From Hyphochytrium catenoides (taxonomy: Eukaryota > Sar > Hyphochytriomycetes > Hyphochytriales > Hyphochytriaceae), in contig FLMG01002157.1 in assembly GCA_900088475.1 (NCBI GenBank), positions 557-33,097 of the forward strand: 32,541 nt of DNA, written 5' to 3'. Position numbers and translations under genes: made by a program. Shown in pieces: positions 22,201-32,541 of the stretch; the first letter of the stretch is position 1, and each line of letters begins with the position of its first letter. The notes beneath the pieces are model-generated. The model was not told the origin of the DNA and made no database searches. It saw only the letters and a program-made list of their open reading frames with translations.

Positions 22201-24927
22201 TACATCCTCTGCTGCTTTTGGATTTGGACGCGTATGGGCTCTCTCTCTCTCACTGTGCCGTACAGCGCTACCATTTCCACCTTCAGTACTTCTCTCTGAT
22301 GCTCCAGATAGGGCGACTAGACTTAATCGCGTTTGCCCGCTACACTGCCAACTGCAAAACACATATCTTCCTCTCCCTCCATGTAAACTCGGCTCTTCCG
22401 GGAGGGGCTTGCCGATATCTTCCTCCTACCCAAGCCCCGTATGATTCACCTATTACCCGATGTAATCAAGCTCCTCCTTACACGCTGCCCGTATAACTCT
22501 CGCCTCGTGTCAAATTCTAGCACCATCGCCTCAGTTACTGGCCCGCCTCGTTCGCGTGGGCTCTTGATCCACCAACCTGGGGCTACTACGCCGGGCTTTT
22601 GAAGAACTCTCTTAACCCGTTAGAAGAGGCACAGCTCGCCAAAGATGTTCCACGCACCAGTCGATGGCTGGACAAGGCTGAAGGAACTCCCTTAATGGAC
22701 GAAAGACGGAGAAAGAGAAGATTAACGGTAATATCCTTAGGCTACAGTGACGAAGGGGCTTTCCTAGATGGTTGGTGGCTCAGGGTGCAAGGCTTCTTAT
22801 AGAGACTACCTTATCTAGTTTCCCCTTTCGATTGACCTATCTATTTTGCGTACTTTAGTCCTTGAGGAACGTACTACATGCGTACGTTGCTAGCTGCTCT
22901 GTCCCTGCAGGGCACGAAAATCACTCTCCTTATTTACAAGGGATGAACGGTAAGCGGCGTGGCTGTACAATCTACTTCAATGTTTCTCTCTTCCTTTGCC
23001 CCTGCAGTCGCTTCTTGGATAAGCTCCGTACTACTCTCATTCCTGATGCATCCGAACGCCTCTCTTCTCAATGATGCCCTTCCTTCACGTCATTCTTCTC
23101 GATCTCTGCTTCCTGAAGGCTTTACGCTTCCTAGTTGTTTGAGCAGAGGATTGATCTGAGGTTTCCTTCGCCATGTAGGCATTGCATACGTGCTTCTTGA
23201 GGCTTTAGAAGAGGATGAAGAGGAGGCCTTTCGGTTTTTGACGGGAGTGGTAGAGAAGTTACTTCCGAGCATCTTTGACGTAAGCAGTCTGACAGTCAAA
23301 CCCGTAGACTGCTTCGTTCTATTTAGCAGTATCTCCGACGGTTCGGTCCTTCAATAATTAGAACTTATTCCTCTTCTTTTGGGCTTTGTCTCTGCTCAGT
23401 CGGATAGCTTTGGCCAAGAGACATTAGGACAGACGGGACAGTTCTTTGAACAGATTATGAGAGAGTTTCTGCCTGACGTTGTAAGTAGAGTGTATCTTAC
23501 TCTCATTTGCCGTCCTTCTGTGTTTCTTCCGTCTTGTAGTTCTGTATGTGTGCGTAGACTGGTCCTCGGCCCGTAGCCAAACCCTCTTTACGTCGTCCTC
23601 GATGCGACCATAGGACTCGCTTTCTAGTTGCACTCTACCCTATGCATCTTGCCACCTTCGAACCTCCGTCATTGTACTCCTTCCCCTATTAGACCTTTCC
23701 TCCTCCTTAACGCCGTATCGCACTTGTCTAGGTGGACGTGTTCGATCGCGTCGGGCTCCCTGTATTTATTTTAGTCTATAAGGTGCGTACCAATGGCTTC
23801 TCCGTGAGCTCAATACTGCCAAATTATTAGCTCTCTTTTTATCTTCCGTCGTCTTTCTCTGTGGCATACATGGCGGCAGCGGCGCTTGTTTGTCTCTACT
23901 CTTCCCCCTCAATGATAGCTTTGAGCTCCCTCGTTGTCTACCTTTTAACTCCACCTTGAGCTGCTTCCTTCGTTAGTACTCTCTACTTCTCCTTTTATTT
24001 ATCTCCCATGTTTCGCTTACGTCCTTGAACTCCCTCGCCGCAGTGGTTTCCCACACTTTTTTCAGATATTAGTTTGACACCATCAGATTTCCTTCTACCC
24101 TATAATACACTGCTAGCCGCATGGGATGTTTGTTTCCTCATGGGCATGGAAGGTAAGGGCGCCAAGTGCTGGGAAGGTAGACTTAGGAAGACGAAGTGGG
24201 GCCGCATGTTTTGGTGATGTTTTTACGATTCTTTTTGTTCACCAGGGGCGATGTCAGTAGCTTTGGCTCTCTTCGCCAGCTCTCAACGTGCACTGTTCGA
24301 GCTCTCCGCCGTGTGTACTGCGGATGATGTGGGCAAAGCCTTGAACCTCTCTCTTTCTCACCTCTCGCCTGAGCTTCTTTATGACCAGGTAGCGTTGAAG
24401 AGGCGAGATTATTATGTTCCCTAAGTCTTTACTGCTGGTCGTCTCCTTTTATTCTCGATAGCGGGGTCGCTCTCTCTTTCTCGCTCTTTAGTCTTGGCTT
24501 TGCCTTTTGTCGTCTCTTCTTCCCTTCTCTTCAGATTTACTGATCCTAACGCTGCGTCTTCTAGGTTTGCATGGTGATTCGCACATGTAAAAGTGAAAAG
24601 CTCAAAAAGCTTCGTGGACAGCAGATGAAAGTCTTGCACCGGACGCAAGGGAGGAGACATCTCTCGGTAGTACGGAGAAAATCTGTAGGAGACAGTGGAG
24701 AAGGAAGAGAGCGAGAGAGCAGCATACCTGACGCTGTCCAGGTAGAGGCCACGCTGATCTTGGGGGAGGACGCCGGAGAGGCTCCTCCGTCTCCTGCCCC
24801 TGAAGAGAAGATGAAGGTGCGAAACCTGGACACTGGAGAAGTCTTTCTTCTCTCAGACTCCGGTTGGTCCCTGATGAAGCTGGAAGAACAACCACCTGCA
24901 GAGCAGCGCTCCTCCCCTTCTGAATAA
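19239..24927 (+). CDS. RabGAP with PH, PDZ-like, PH-like and TBC domains
   Basis: This protein should speed GTP hydrolysis on a Rab GTPase at a lipid-marked membrane. Eighteen exons join in phase to 873 residues: 19239-19465, 19849-19949, 20029-20087, 20168-20254, 20496-20654, 20799-20919, 21147-21272, 21428-21649, 21896-22188, 22521-22727, 22859-22949, 23008-23088, 23179-23279, 23400-23480, 23732-23782, 24044-24152, 24246-24388 and 24565-24927. Residues 6-105 are a PH domain (EGYLYTRGGILHGWRQRYFV to MKSWIAAIEAAG). Residues 159-205 look PDZ-like (SGLVPGSVLVGIGDETLGDLP). Residues 215-305 look like a second PH domain (VRLKGGQLLYKL to EELRGWV). A Ser/Arg-rich linker follows. The TBC domain runs from about 466 to 700 and keeps both catalytic fingers: Arg510 in LAKDVPRT and Gln561 in YLQGMN. 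WFPTLFSDI and AAWDVCFLMG are later TBC marks. Exon 12's end is the least certain. AATAAA overlaps the stop codon. The Rab target is unknown. Confidence 0.91.
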
Positions 24928-25631
24928 AAGAAAGGCAGAGAACAAAGCCCAAGAGGTCCAAGATAGGAGACACAAAGCCTATTTGACCTAATACATCCTT
25001 TGCTTCCAGTGGATATCGGCTAGGCCTTAGCTCTGAACAGCGATGGTCGAGCACCACCCTCATCGTCCTGGCGGGAGCTCCCTCCCATTCACTTTTAGAG
25101 CATGAGAGAATGGTGCCATTTTTGTCTCTTTCCCTAACTTAACATGTGACAAGTCATTTACTAGGGAGACTTCGAACCTCTTCTACTCAACGAACCACGA
25201 GAGTTAACCCCTCGCTGGCCTCAATCTGCATGTCGATATCCCTTTAGGAGAGAGACACAGATGCTACTTATTTGTCCTGCACTATGTCCTTCTTCCTCAT
25301 TCTTAGTGCTTGGTGAGCAGTGTATCAGGGGTACTTTGAACGATAGAGGGCCAGGTTCCATACTGTAGGAGGGCGAGTGCAGAGTGTGAGTGGCTACAGA
25401 TGCGTGCTATGTACAGCTTTATTGTGGGGAAGTTAACGTTCACTATTCTATCACTTATCTGCTTACAAGGTTGACAGGCAATGAGCAAGAGGAGGGACAG
25501 GAGCGTGAGACTATGATTTTCAGATTAGACACAGACAAAACGGCATCCTAACATGAAACAGGGAGAGAAGCCAGTATGTACATCGCGGGGTAAACGACTT
25601 TGGAGAGACTAGACTAGCGACGGATGGTAAG
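24928..25631. other. Convergent spacer between the PH/TBC gene and the ceramidase gene
   Basis: About 700 bases hold the 3' flanks of two genes that end toward each other. I see no exon, RNA gene or strong repeat here. Confidence 0.6.
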
Positions 25632-28600
25632 CTAAGGCGTTGTCGCAGGGCTTCGAGTCAGGTTAAAGTCTTCTTCTTCCCCATCCGTCTGCAGCTCGAC
25701 ATCAAAATCTAGAGGAGCGACGACCTTGAAAGGAGAGGAGACGCCCTCATACTCTTCGACCTTCCGGCTCCAGTTATTCTTATAGTCACCCATGTGACGG
25801 ATACGATAGAGCCCTAGCAGTGGAGAAGGCATGATGGGCAATAGACAGAGAGAGAGAAGAGGTTATAAATATAAGGCCACGTAAGAATGAGCGCAAGAGC
25901 TTGCCACAGATTCTACCTTTCCTGTCTAGCCAATAACGTTCAGTGCTGAAAGGCGTAACAGGTGACAAGTTCTTACCTGGCTCTGTGGTCGACGCGATGG
26001 TCCATTCAATGGTGATCACTGAGTGAGTGAGGCCGTCTCTTCTCCACCTGTATATGGTATGGGGATGGCCATCATCAAGCTTTCGCCTCCATTCTCCCGC
26101 ACTGTCTTGCTTTTCCACGAAGAGGAAACTACCCTGTTGCCTCAGATTATTCTTCGGATGACCGCCCACGAACTCTACTTGGACAGTATCCTTCCCTGTA
26201 ACATACTGAGGGTAGGAAAAACAAGTTTAAGTCTGCTAATTCGAGATATAGTAAGACCCAGGAAAGGGCAGCTCTTCTAAGAGGCCGACAGAACTTTTGC
26301 CAAGTCCTCTTTGAAGGGAAGAGATGATTTGAGGGCAGACTATACGGCCTGAAGTCTATGACTAGGCATGAGAGAGAGAGAGGACAAGAGAGGACACAAG
26401 ACTCATCATAAGCGTTTGAGAGAAGAACGTAGGCTCTAAGAGAGCCAGATACCAGTATACTCTCCAGCCGCGGCGCGTCTTACCTTGCTCTTTACATCTT
26501 TCAGAACCTTCCCAAACTCCGCGCCCACGCCGTCAAAGATTACCCCCGTTCCGAACCCCGATGCAGCCTTCAGCCTCTGCGTTTATGGGGCACAATATGG
26601 GAAAGGATTGAGAGTGAGATGAAAGTAACCAAGAGGCGGAAAGAAAGAGTTGCCAAGAAAGGAACGTGGCTAGCGAAAGTCAAACGAAGAGGCCACAGCA
26701 ACGAAAATAGAATGGAGTTGGGCTTACGCTAGCTACATCCACCTCAGGACCCTCATCCACTTCCTCCTCATCTCTGATGGCCCTGGAGAGGTCCTGCATC
26801 TCCTGCTGCACTCCCAGGAGCTGGTTCGGACCAAAGTGAGTGGATGCACCTTCATAACGCTGGACAGAGTATTCTTCCCGGGTTGTGAGATAGCCGGCGT
26901 ACGCGTTTGTGAGGCTACGCGGGCAGAGGTTGCGGCGGCGGTCGAGCGTCCATTGAGCACCAAACAGTTCCATAGGGCAGACACATGTTCCGGAAAGAGT
27001 TGGCAGGAAAAAGAGAGATGAGGTCGAAGAGCGTAGAGCAAGCGGTTATTAGCTTGGACACTCCTCGGTCGTTCTCTCGTCTTCCATCTTCAATGTTTAA
27101 AACACTGCCTCTTTTGACACTTCGTTACCTTTCTTTCCTAACTCTTCCCTTGTTCCCTCTTCTTACATCCTATGCACTTGAAACGCTCTCTTACCCTGAG
27201 ATGATGACTTCCTCCACTCCATAATCAGTCAGTTCGTTCATAATGGTCTTCCTAATTCTTCTCCCGGCCATGGTGGTCGGTTCGAAGGGAAGGGCGGCTA
27301 TAGCAAGTGGTCCCAAAACGGCAGCTTGGAGCTTCAGGATGTAGGGAGAGAAGCCCAGGGGCTCTGATAGACAAAGAAGAACGAAGGACACCATTGGCAA
27401 CAGGAATGTAAGCTACAAAAGCAACGACCGGGCAATGACTCTAAAGTGCATTGAGAAGAGTCGGAAAATGATGTGAGGATTTGTACCTAAAGGAAATAGG
27501 CAGCACTTCTCCTTATGCTCCTTCTGCAGCTTCGGAAGAATTTTCTTCAGAACTCTATAGCTATCGTCACTCGTCATGCCCTCCTAAAAAATGATGCAGG
27601 AACCAATAATATACAAAGATGTTTTAGGGACTTAGCGGAGAAGAAGCTGCGAAAGACCAACCAAGCATAGGAAGAAGTAAAGAGACAATGGCAAGACATC
27701 TTCCTTAGAACTGTCAAAGGCTAGGGAAGACACGGGAGAGAACGTTGAGGAAGTGATAGAGCAGAGACTTAAACGTCGTAGGAAGAAGTATTAGTTTTTG
27801 AGGTTCATCGTCTGAAGTCTAGGCCATGCGCGAGCCCACAGGACCATGAAGGTCCATACTTGAATAAAATGAAGGGAAGCTTCAGGAAGGATAGCTGAAG
27901 TACGGAAGCTAACGAAGCGCCCCAAGCAGCACCTTGATAAATTTGAGACCCGGACCGTCATAAGTGGTCCCGCTCAGCATCGAGATGCCTAAGACAGCCG
28001 TGCTGAGGGTGTCAGGACAGTCCTTGTAGTGGTGCCATTCCGATCGCAGTCTTGACAAAGGGGTGTAACATGAAGGCAGTGCACCAGAAGTCAGCCAAAT
28101 AGAACGAGGCGCTAGGGAAGAGAATTTAGAGAAATGACAACAGCATTATCAAGCAACAGAAGAGTGGAGTTTGAGAAAGCAGACGTAGCTGGGCATCCTC
28201 GGTAAGCATTCGCCCAAAACAACTCTTATGGAACTATACAGAGTGAGCGCAAGCGGAGCCTGAAAGACGGTTAAGAAAGAGGATGTTGTATGAATGCAAA
28301 GAGTATGCGTTTAAGTGCAACTAAACCGAGTCGTGGGCAAAGTCAGGGAAGGAGACGATTGTTCCCCCTACTTTAGTCTGGGAAAGTCTACTCTTCTGCT
28401 GCGACAACGGATCCTCACAGCCAGCGGAGCTGTACCTGCCGCCTCCTCATACAGCGCCATTGCGGACTTGAACTGACGGTTGCCGATAAGATACATCCTA
28501 AAGCAACATAGTTGACGATAGGACCTTACGTCAGAAATGCTGAACAGTCGGAGCATCGGTCGCCACACTAAAAAGTAGAGATAGAAAGCAGCATTTATGG

Positions 28601-30553
28601 CAAAGAACCATCAACCATTTAAATTTAGAGGGTCTGCTGAAAGCTATGATGGAGAATGGGGCCAGACGTGACGAAAGGCAACAATAGCGTGCCCTAAGCT
28701 GATTTTGACAGAAGGTGCACTCCCAACACGAGGCAACCTACCGCTCATAGTCGTCCTCTTCACCTACAAGATGTCTGGGTCCTTCTACGTTGGGTGAGAC
28801 ATCCCCTTCATTTGCCTGGGCGAAGGCTGCTACGAAGCTCTTTGGCTTGTCCTCAATGTGGTTTACTCCTTTTTTCCTTTCAAAGACATACGAGGCATAG
28901 CCCTGTAGGTTTGAGAAGAGAGAGCGAACAGATTTGGAGGGTTACGCGAGAAGAGTAAAAGGTCACTTAGCAAGGAAGTGCAGCGTACGATGAGAAGGAT
29001 GAAGACAAGGTCAAGAATAGAAGAGAGAATGTATCTTGCACCAACCTTATTATCGCCGGTAATGAGAGTGTACTTGCTACCAACGCTTGTTGGATGAACG
29101 GCAAACCTGATAGAGATGAAACATAAGGCATCTGATTTCAAGCCATCTTCGTCATGTCACCGGCTCGATCGCCACGCCGCTGGCCCGTACCCCAATCCCA
29201 AATATGCCAAAAAGCATGGTCTTACTACTCCGAACTTTCCTTTTCCTCTCTTCACCCCTTACCAGTTGATCATCCCTATCTTGCTCCCGTCCAGTCCGTC
29301 AAAGCGCAAGAGATACATTTCTTTATCAGTGTCATACTCATACTGGTCTCTCTCCTCCGGCGGATTTGCTTGATAGGCTTCTGGACTGCGGTTGACCGAG
29401 GCGTCCAGACAAAGACCCTTGGCAAACTTAATCGTGGCCGGTTCCTGATGGACGGATAGAGAAGGGGTCATGACTCAGAACATCGCACGGGAAAGGCCAA
29501 CACGAGACAGACCAAGGAGCAGACGACATGGGCCCAGACGGACCAAGATTAGAGAGAAGTAAGGGGGAAGAGGAAGAAGCGGTTAGTCTACCATATTCCG
29601 GTGCGCCCTTTTGACGGCCTCCACTGTCCCTCGGACTACCCCGTCAAAGTTCTGTCTATCAAATCCTTTCAGCGGCGGGTGAAGATTATACAGCCGATAT
29701 GTGCTTGTACCGCCCGGGCCGCAGTGAGTGTGCGTGCAGTTGATCATCACTGTTTCCAGGTTTTTAGAGGACAATGGAAGAGAGAGACGCAGCCGATGAG
29801 AAGACGAAAAGAGAGATGTGAGAATCTTAGAAGGATAACTCATTCGCTTCCCGCTGTATACCCTTTGTGTCGATGTTATGATCTCTTCCTCTAGTCTTTC
29901 CCTGTCCGCCCCTGTGTCACTCCCATCCTTAAGAGTTAAGCTCTGGCCTGGCTGCATTTGCCTCCGCTGCTGATCTTTGTCAGTTCCCTTACCGTTGGTC
30001 TCATCGTAGAGTCCTTCCATCTCTGGTACTTTATTGATCTCCTGAATAACCTGATAGGTCAGCGCCTCGCTGATCTGGCCCAGCTCACAGCAGATGTACA
30101 GGAAGCTGAAGATGAAAGAAAGCCAGTAACAATGAGGGCAGATAAAGAGGAGAGATGGACGTGGACAGGAAGCGAGATGGAGGAAGAGGAAGACCATAAC
30201 GTGGAACAGAGAGAGAGGGTCGCAAGATAGTAGCAGGCAAAGATGACATAGCAGTGGTTAGTAGGACCGAAGTTATGAAGAGGTATGCTGAAATGCTAGG
30301 CGAGTCTTGCCGAAGGAAGCATTCCGCCGCGTAACAAGGGAAGACGTGAGACGAAGCTAGGCAAGGAGGATTGTGATTGACAGGAAACCCATCATAATGC
30401 GCCCGCAAAAGAGGAGTGACGATACCGAACAAGAGATAGAGAGATATGAAGAGAGTAAAATGTCTAGCATTTTCAGCAGGTGCGTGCAAGCTGAGCGTCT
30501 ACCAAACGAAAGACAAAAGGCCAGACGAAGATCCACAAGAGCCAATACTTGGA

Positions 30554-30608
<55 letters not shown>

Positions 30609-31256
30609 TTCTCATTTCTGCTCACCGCTGTTCTCCCTCTTCCGCCCACATTTCCCTTTATTAGTTCCTCTGCCAATCCTTACTGTTTACACTCCTCTTC
30701 TTTTCCCTCAGCGTCTCGCTCCAAACTTGTTCTCTTACCGATTGCACTCTTTCCCTGAAATGTTCTCACAAATGGCAAAAGCTCTGGCTCTGAGGCGCAT
30801 GTGAATCCCATCAGCGATCTGCGAGGGAAAGGCGTAGCCAAACATCCCCACCTCCGCCGCTGGGCCTGTGACGTCATACATCCCTGCTCCTACCAGGTAG
30901 TGATCCATGGGAGGAGACAAAGAGAGAGACGGGCGGACACTCGCTTGTTTTTCCTCACTCTCTCTACTAACTGGATCGACCTTTCCGTCGTCCCTGGAGA
31001 GTACCCTTGGCTCTTTCTCTCCGATCTCTTTTTCCGCGTTGGCCGAGCAGTCCCTGTTCTTTTGCGACCTTTCGCCAGGTGGCTGCCTGCCACACGCGGT
31101 TTTGGTAGAGTTCAACGTGTCTCTCTTCCTCTCAGCGGCAACTCTCGCCGAACTCTCAGGTCCGTGTATCCGCCTGTCCTTTCCTTTGATATTAAGCTCA
31201 TCGTCACACCCGCCAGAGCGCACGCGGATGCGGCCAGATTGTTTCTTTCTCGCCAT
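25632..31256 (-). CDS. ASAH2: Neutral ceramidase (N-acylsphingosine amidohydrolase)
   Basis: It hydrolyses ceramide to sphingoid base and fatty acid, usually on the secretory or outer face of membranes. The core exons are 30908 (or upstream)-30739, 30105-29993, 29749-29592, 29444-29263, 29106-29046, 28902-28768, 28567-28530, 28497-28372, 28050-27933, 27583-27487, 27363-27195, 26914-26728, 26576-26484, 26205-25977 and 25813-25632, all in phase, 685 residues from ATG 30908. Numbered from there, the key residues are present: THTHCGPGG (His101, His103) and Glu427 (PFEPTTMAGRR) for zinc, the nucleophile Ser215 in NWFAVHPTS, and NAYAGYLTT. GYASYVF, FVAAFAQANEGDVSPN and the C-terminal VSSPFKVV complete the family pattern. 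The Cys-rich loop is short (CGDRCSDC), and its splice choice is one of two. The frame stays open upstream through ATG 31256 (116 more codons, hydrophilic), so the true start and signal peptide are unresolved. Confidence 0.95.
30557..30605. repeat. CT microsatellite in ceramidase intron 1
   Basis: A nearly pure CT repeat on the + strand, so GA on the transcribed sense strand of the ceramidase gene. This is the opposite orientation to the CT-on-sense tracts in the FAAH and CHMP5 introns. Confidence 0.95.
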
Positions 31257-31859
31257 CCTACTACTTCCTCCTTCTCTGCGTAAAGGACACTCTAGAGATT
31301 GACACGACCCAGAGATGAGGGTAACGAAAGAAAGAGAAGCAACGATGAAGAGGGAAGAGCAGATGGAGGTTATCTGAAGCAGCGCGCCGGGATCGATAAT
31401 GCGCTTGCGTGCTTGTGAGACAAGAGTCTTTGGAGTCTGCAGAATGAGAATGCCGCTGATGTCCGCAGGAGAATGAAGGTCACCCGTCACTGCCAGCACA
31501 GGGAGAGAAGAGAGAAGGAAAAGATAGGGAAAGAGTTCGGGAAGAGATGCGGGCCGCTCCCTTAGACCTGGCTTTGGGCACCTGCACACTTCGATTTCGG
31601 GCTTGGCCAAAGCGAGGCCGGGGAGAGTTCTTCTTTAGCCTTCGGTTTGCGGCTGTGGATGTAAGCGAGCAGCCTTTCCTCTCACTTCGTCGAGCTTCGG
31701 AAGTACAAGCGGTCACCTATCACCCCTTCTCTTCTGCACCCTTCCTCCCTCTTTCTCTCTCTTTCTTTCTCTTTCTCTCTCTCTCTCTCTCTTTCGCTCT
31801 CTCACTTCGCTCTCTCTTTCTCTCTCTCTTCTCACTTTCCCTCTCTTTCTCTCTCTGTC

Positions 31860-31907
<48 letters not shown>

Positions 31908-32541
31908 CTCTCCTCTGTCTTCTGTAACCTGTCGCGCCCACTTGGCTTCGCATGTTCTTGCCTTCCTGCTCTCTGTGTCTGCAGCTGCTGGTTACCTGCT
32001 AGACAGAGCTTCGACAGCCAAACACAATTTACTGCCAAACACATTGTATGGTTGAAGTTTCCCTAACTCTAGGATATATATACTCCTTAGCTTCACACAC
32101 AGTTAGCTACCAAACCCTTATCCTACCAAGGTCAGAAGCTCATTCAATGCGAGCCATTGCAGGGCTTATGCTCAAAATGTACAACAAACCTTCACTCCTT
32201 TAACTTGCTTTTTCATTCCAAATTAATGTTACAGATAATGGGAAATGCCGGAAACATATAGGTATATATTCTGAATAATGCTATGATTTAGCCACAAATA
32301 GGTGGCAGTTCTTCGAAAATTTTTTCCGCGATGCCTGATACAAATATAGTAATACAGCACTACAGCCTCACGTCTAGCAGCAATTACCATTTTACGAAAC
32401 TGACATACACTGGGAAGTAAGATTAGTAATATGTCGAGCACTCGAATGAGGATGCGCACCTCTACAGAGCTCCTCCTGGAGAACCTCGCTGGTGGTTACG
32501 AGCTGATCTGGTGAAGAAGCTGTATTTTCCATTTCCTGCAC
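31257..32541. other. Right end: ceramidase upstream region and unassigned DNA
   Basis: Directly left of about 31610 the ceramidase frame stays open on the - strand and encodes two hydrophobic stretches (one reads ICSSLFIVASLSFVTLISG), without an ATG that would use them. This may be a signal-anchor exon of the ceramidase gene or chance. A CT-rich tract follows at 31741-31905. From about 32040 the DNA is more A/T-rich, with a TATATATAC word near 32086 and a repeated GCCAAACACA word near 32017-32043. No other gene is supported. Confidence 0.5.
31741..31905. repeat. CT microsatellite upstream of the ceramidase gene
   Basis: About 165 bases of CT repeat with TTT, CGCT and CACT interruptions. Leu/Ser and Arg/Glu open frames over it are artefacts. 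Confidence 0.95.

Noticed and set aside
1-32541. tRNA genes, rRNA, CRISPR arrays, prokaryotic operons
   Set aside because: No cloverleaf, rRNA or spaced-repeat array was seen by eye, and the spliced gene structure is eukaryotic. A covariance-model scan would be needed to exclude small RNAs.

Overview
This window is nuclear DNA from an intron-rich eukaryote, probably a protist; I cannot name the lineage from sequence alone. It holds six well-supported multi-exon genes. In these I placed 58 introns by hand. All are GT-AG, most are short, and the reading phase is kept across every junction. Long CT/GA microsatellites lie in introns and between genes, and there is one 29-base assembly gap.

Layout, left to right: a GA-repeat-rich left end with a possible terminal exon (+); a fatty-acid amide hydrolase, FAAH1 type (-, 8 exons); a spacer; a PAP2_C-family phosphotransferase of the sphingomyelin synthase / inositol-phosphorylceramide synthase type (-, 8 exons); CHMP5/Vps60, an ESCRT-III subunit (+, 7 exons); a poorly resolved stretch with a gap and a possible small one-helix membrane protein (-); an unrecognised basic/acidic protein (+); cyclin C (-, 8 exons); a PH / PDZ-like / PH / TBC RabGAP (+, 18 exons); and a neutral ceramidase (-, at least 15 exons), followed by a repeat-bearing right end.

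The most striking point is functional. Three of the six solid genes act on N-acyl lipids: FAAH cleaves N-acylethanolamines and other fatty-acid amides, neutral ceramidase cleaves the N-acyl bond of ceramide, and the PAP2_C enzyme probably transfers a head group onto ceramide. All three lie on the same strand within about 30 kb. Two more genes (CHMP5 and the PH/TBC protein) act in endosomal membrane traffic, and cyclin C belongs to the Mediator kinase module. Whether the lipid grouping is selected or accidental cannot be decided from one window.
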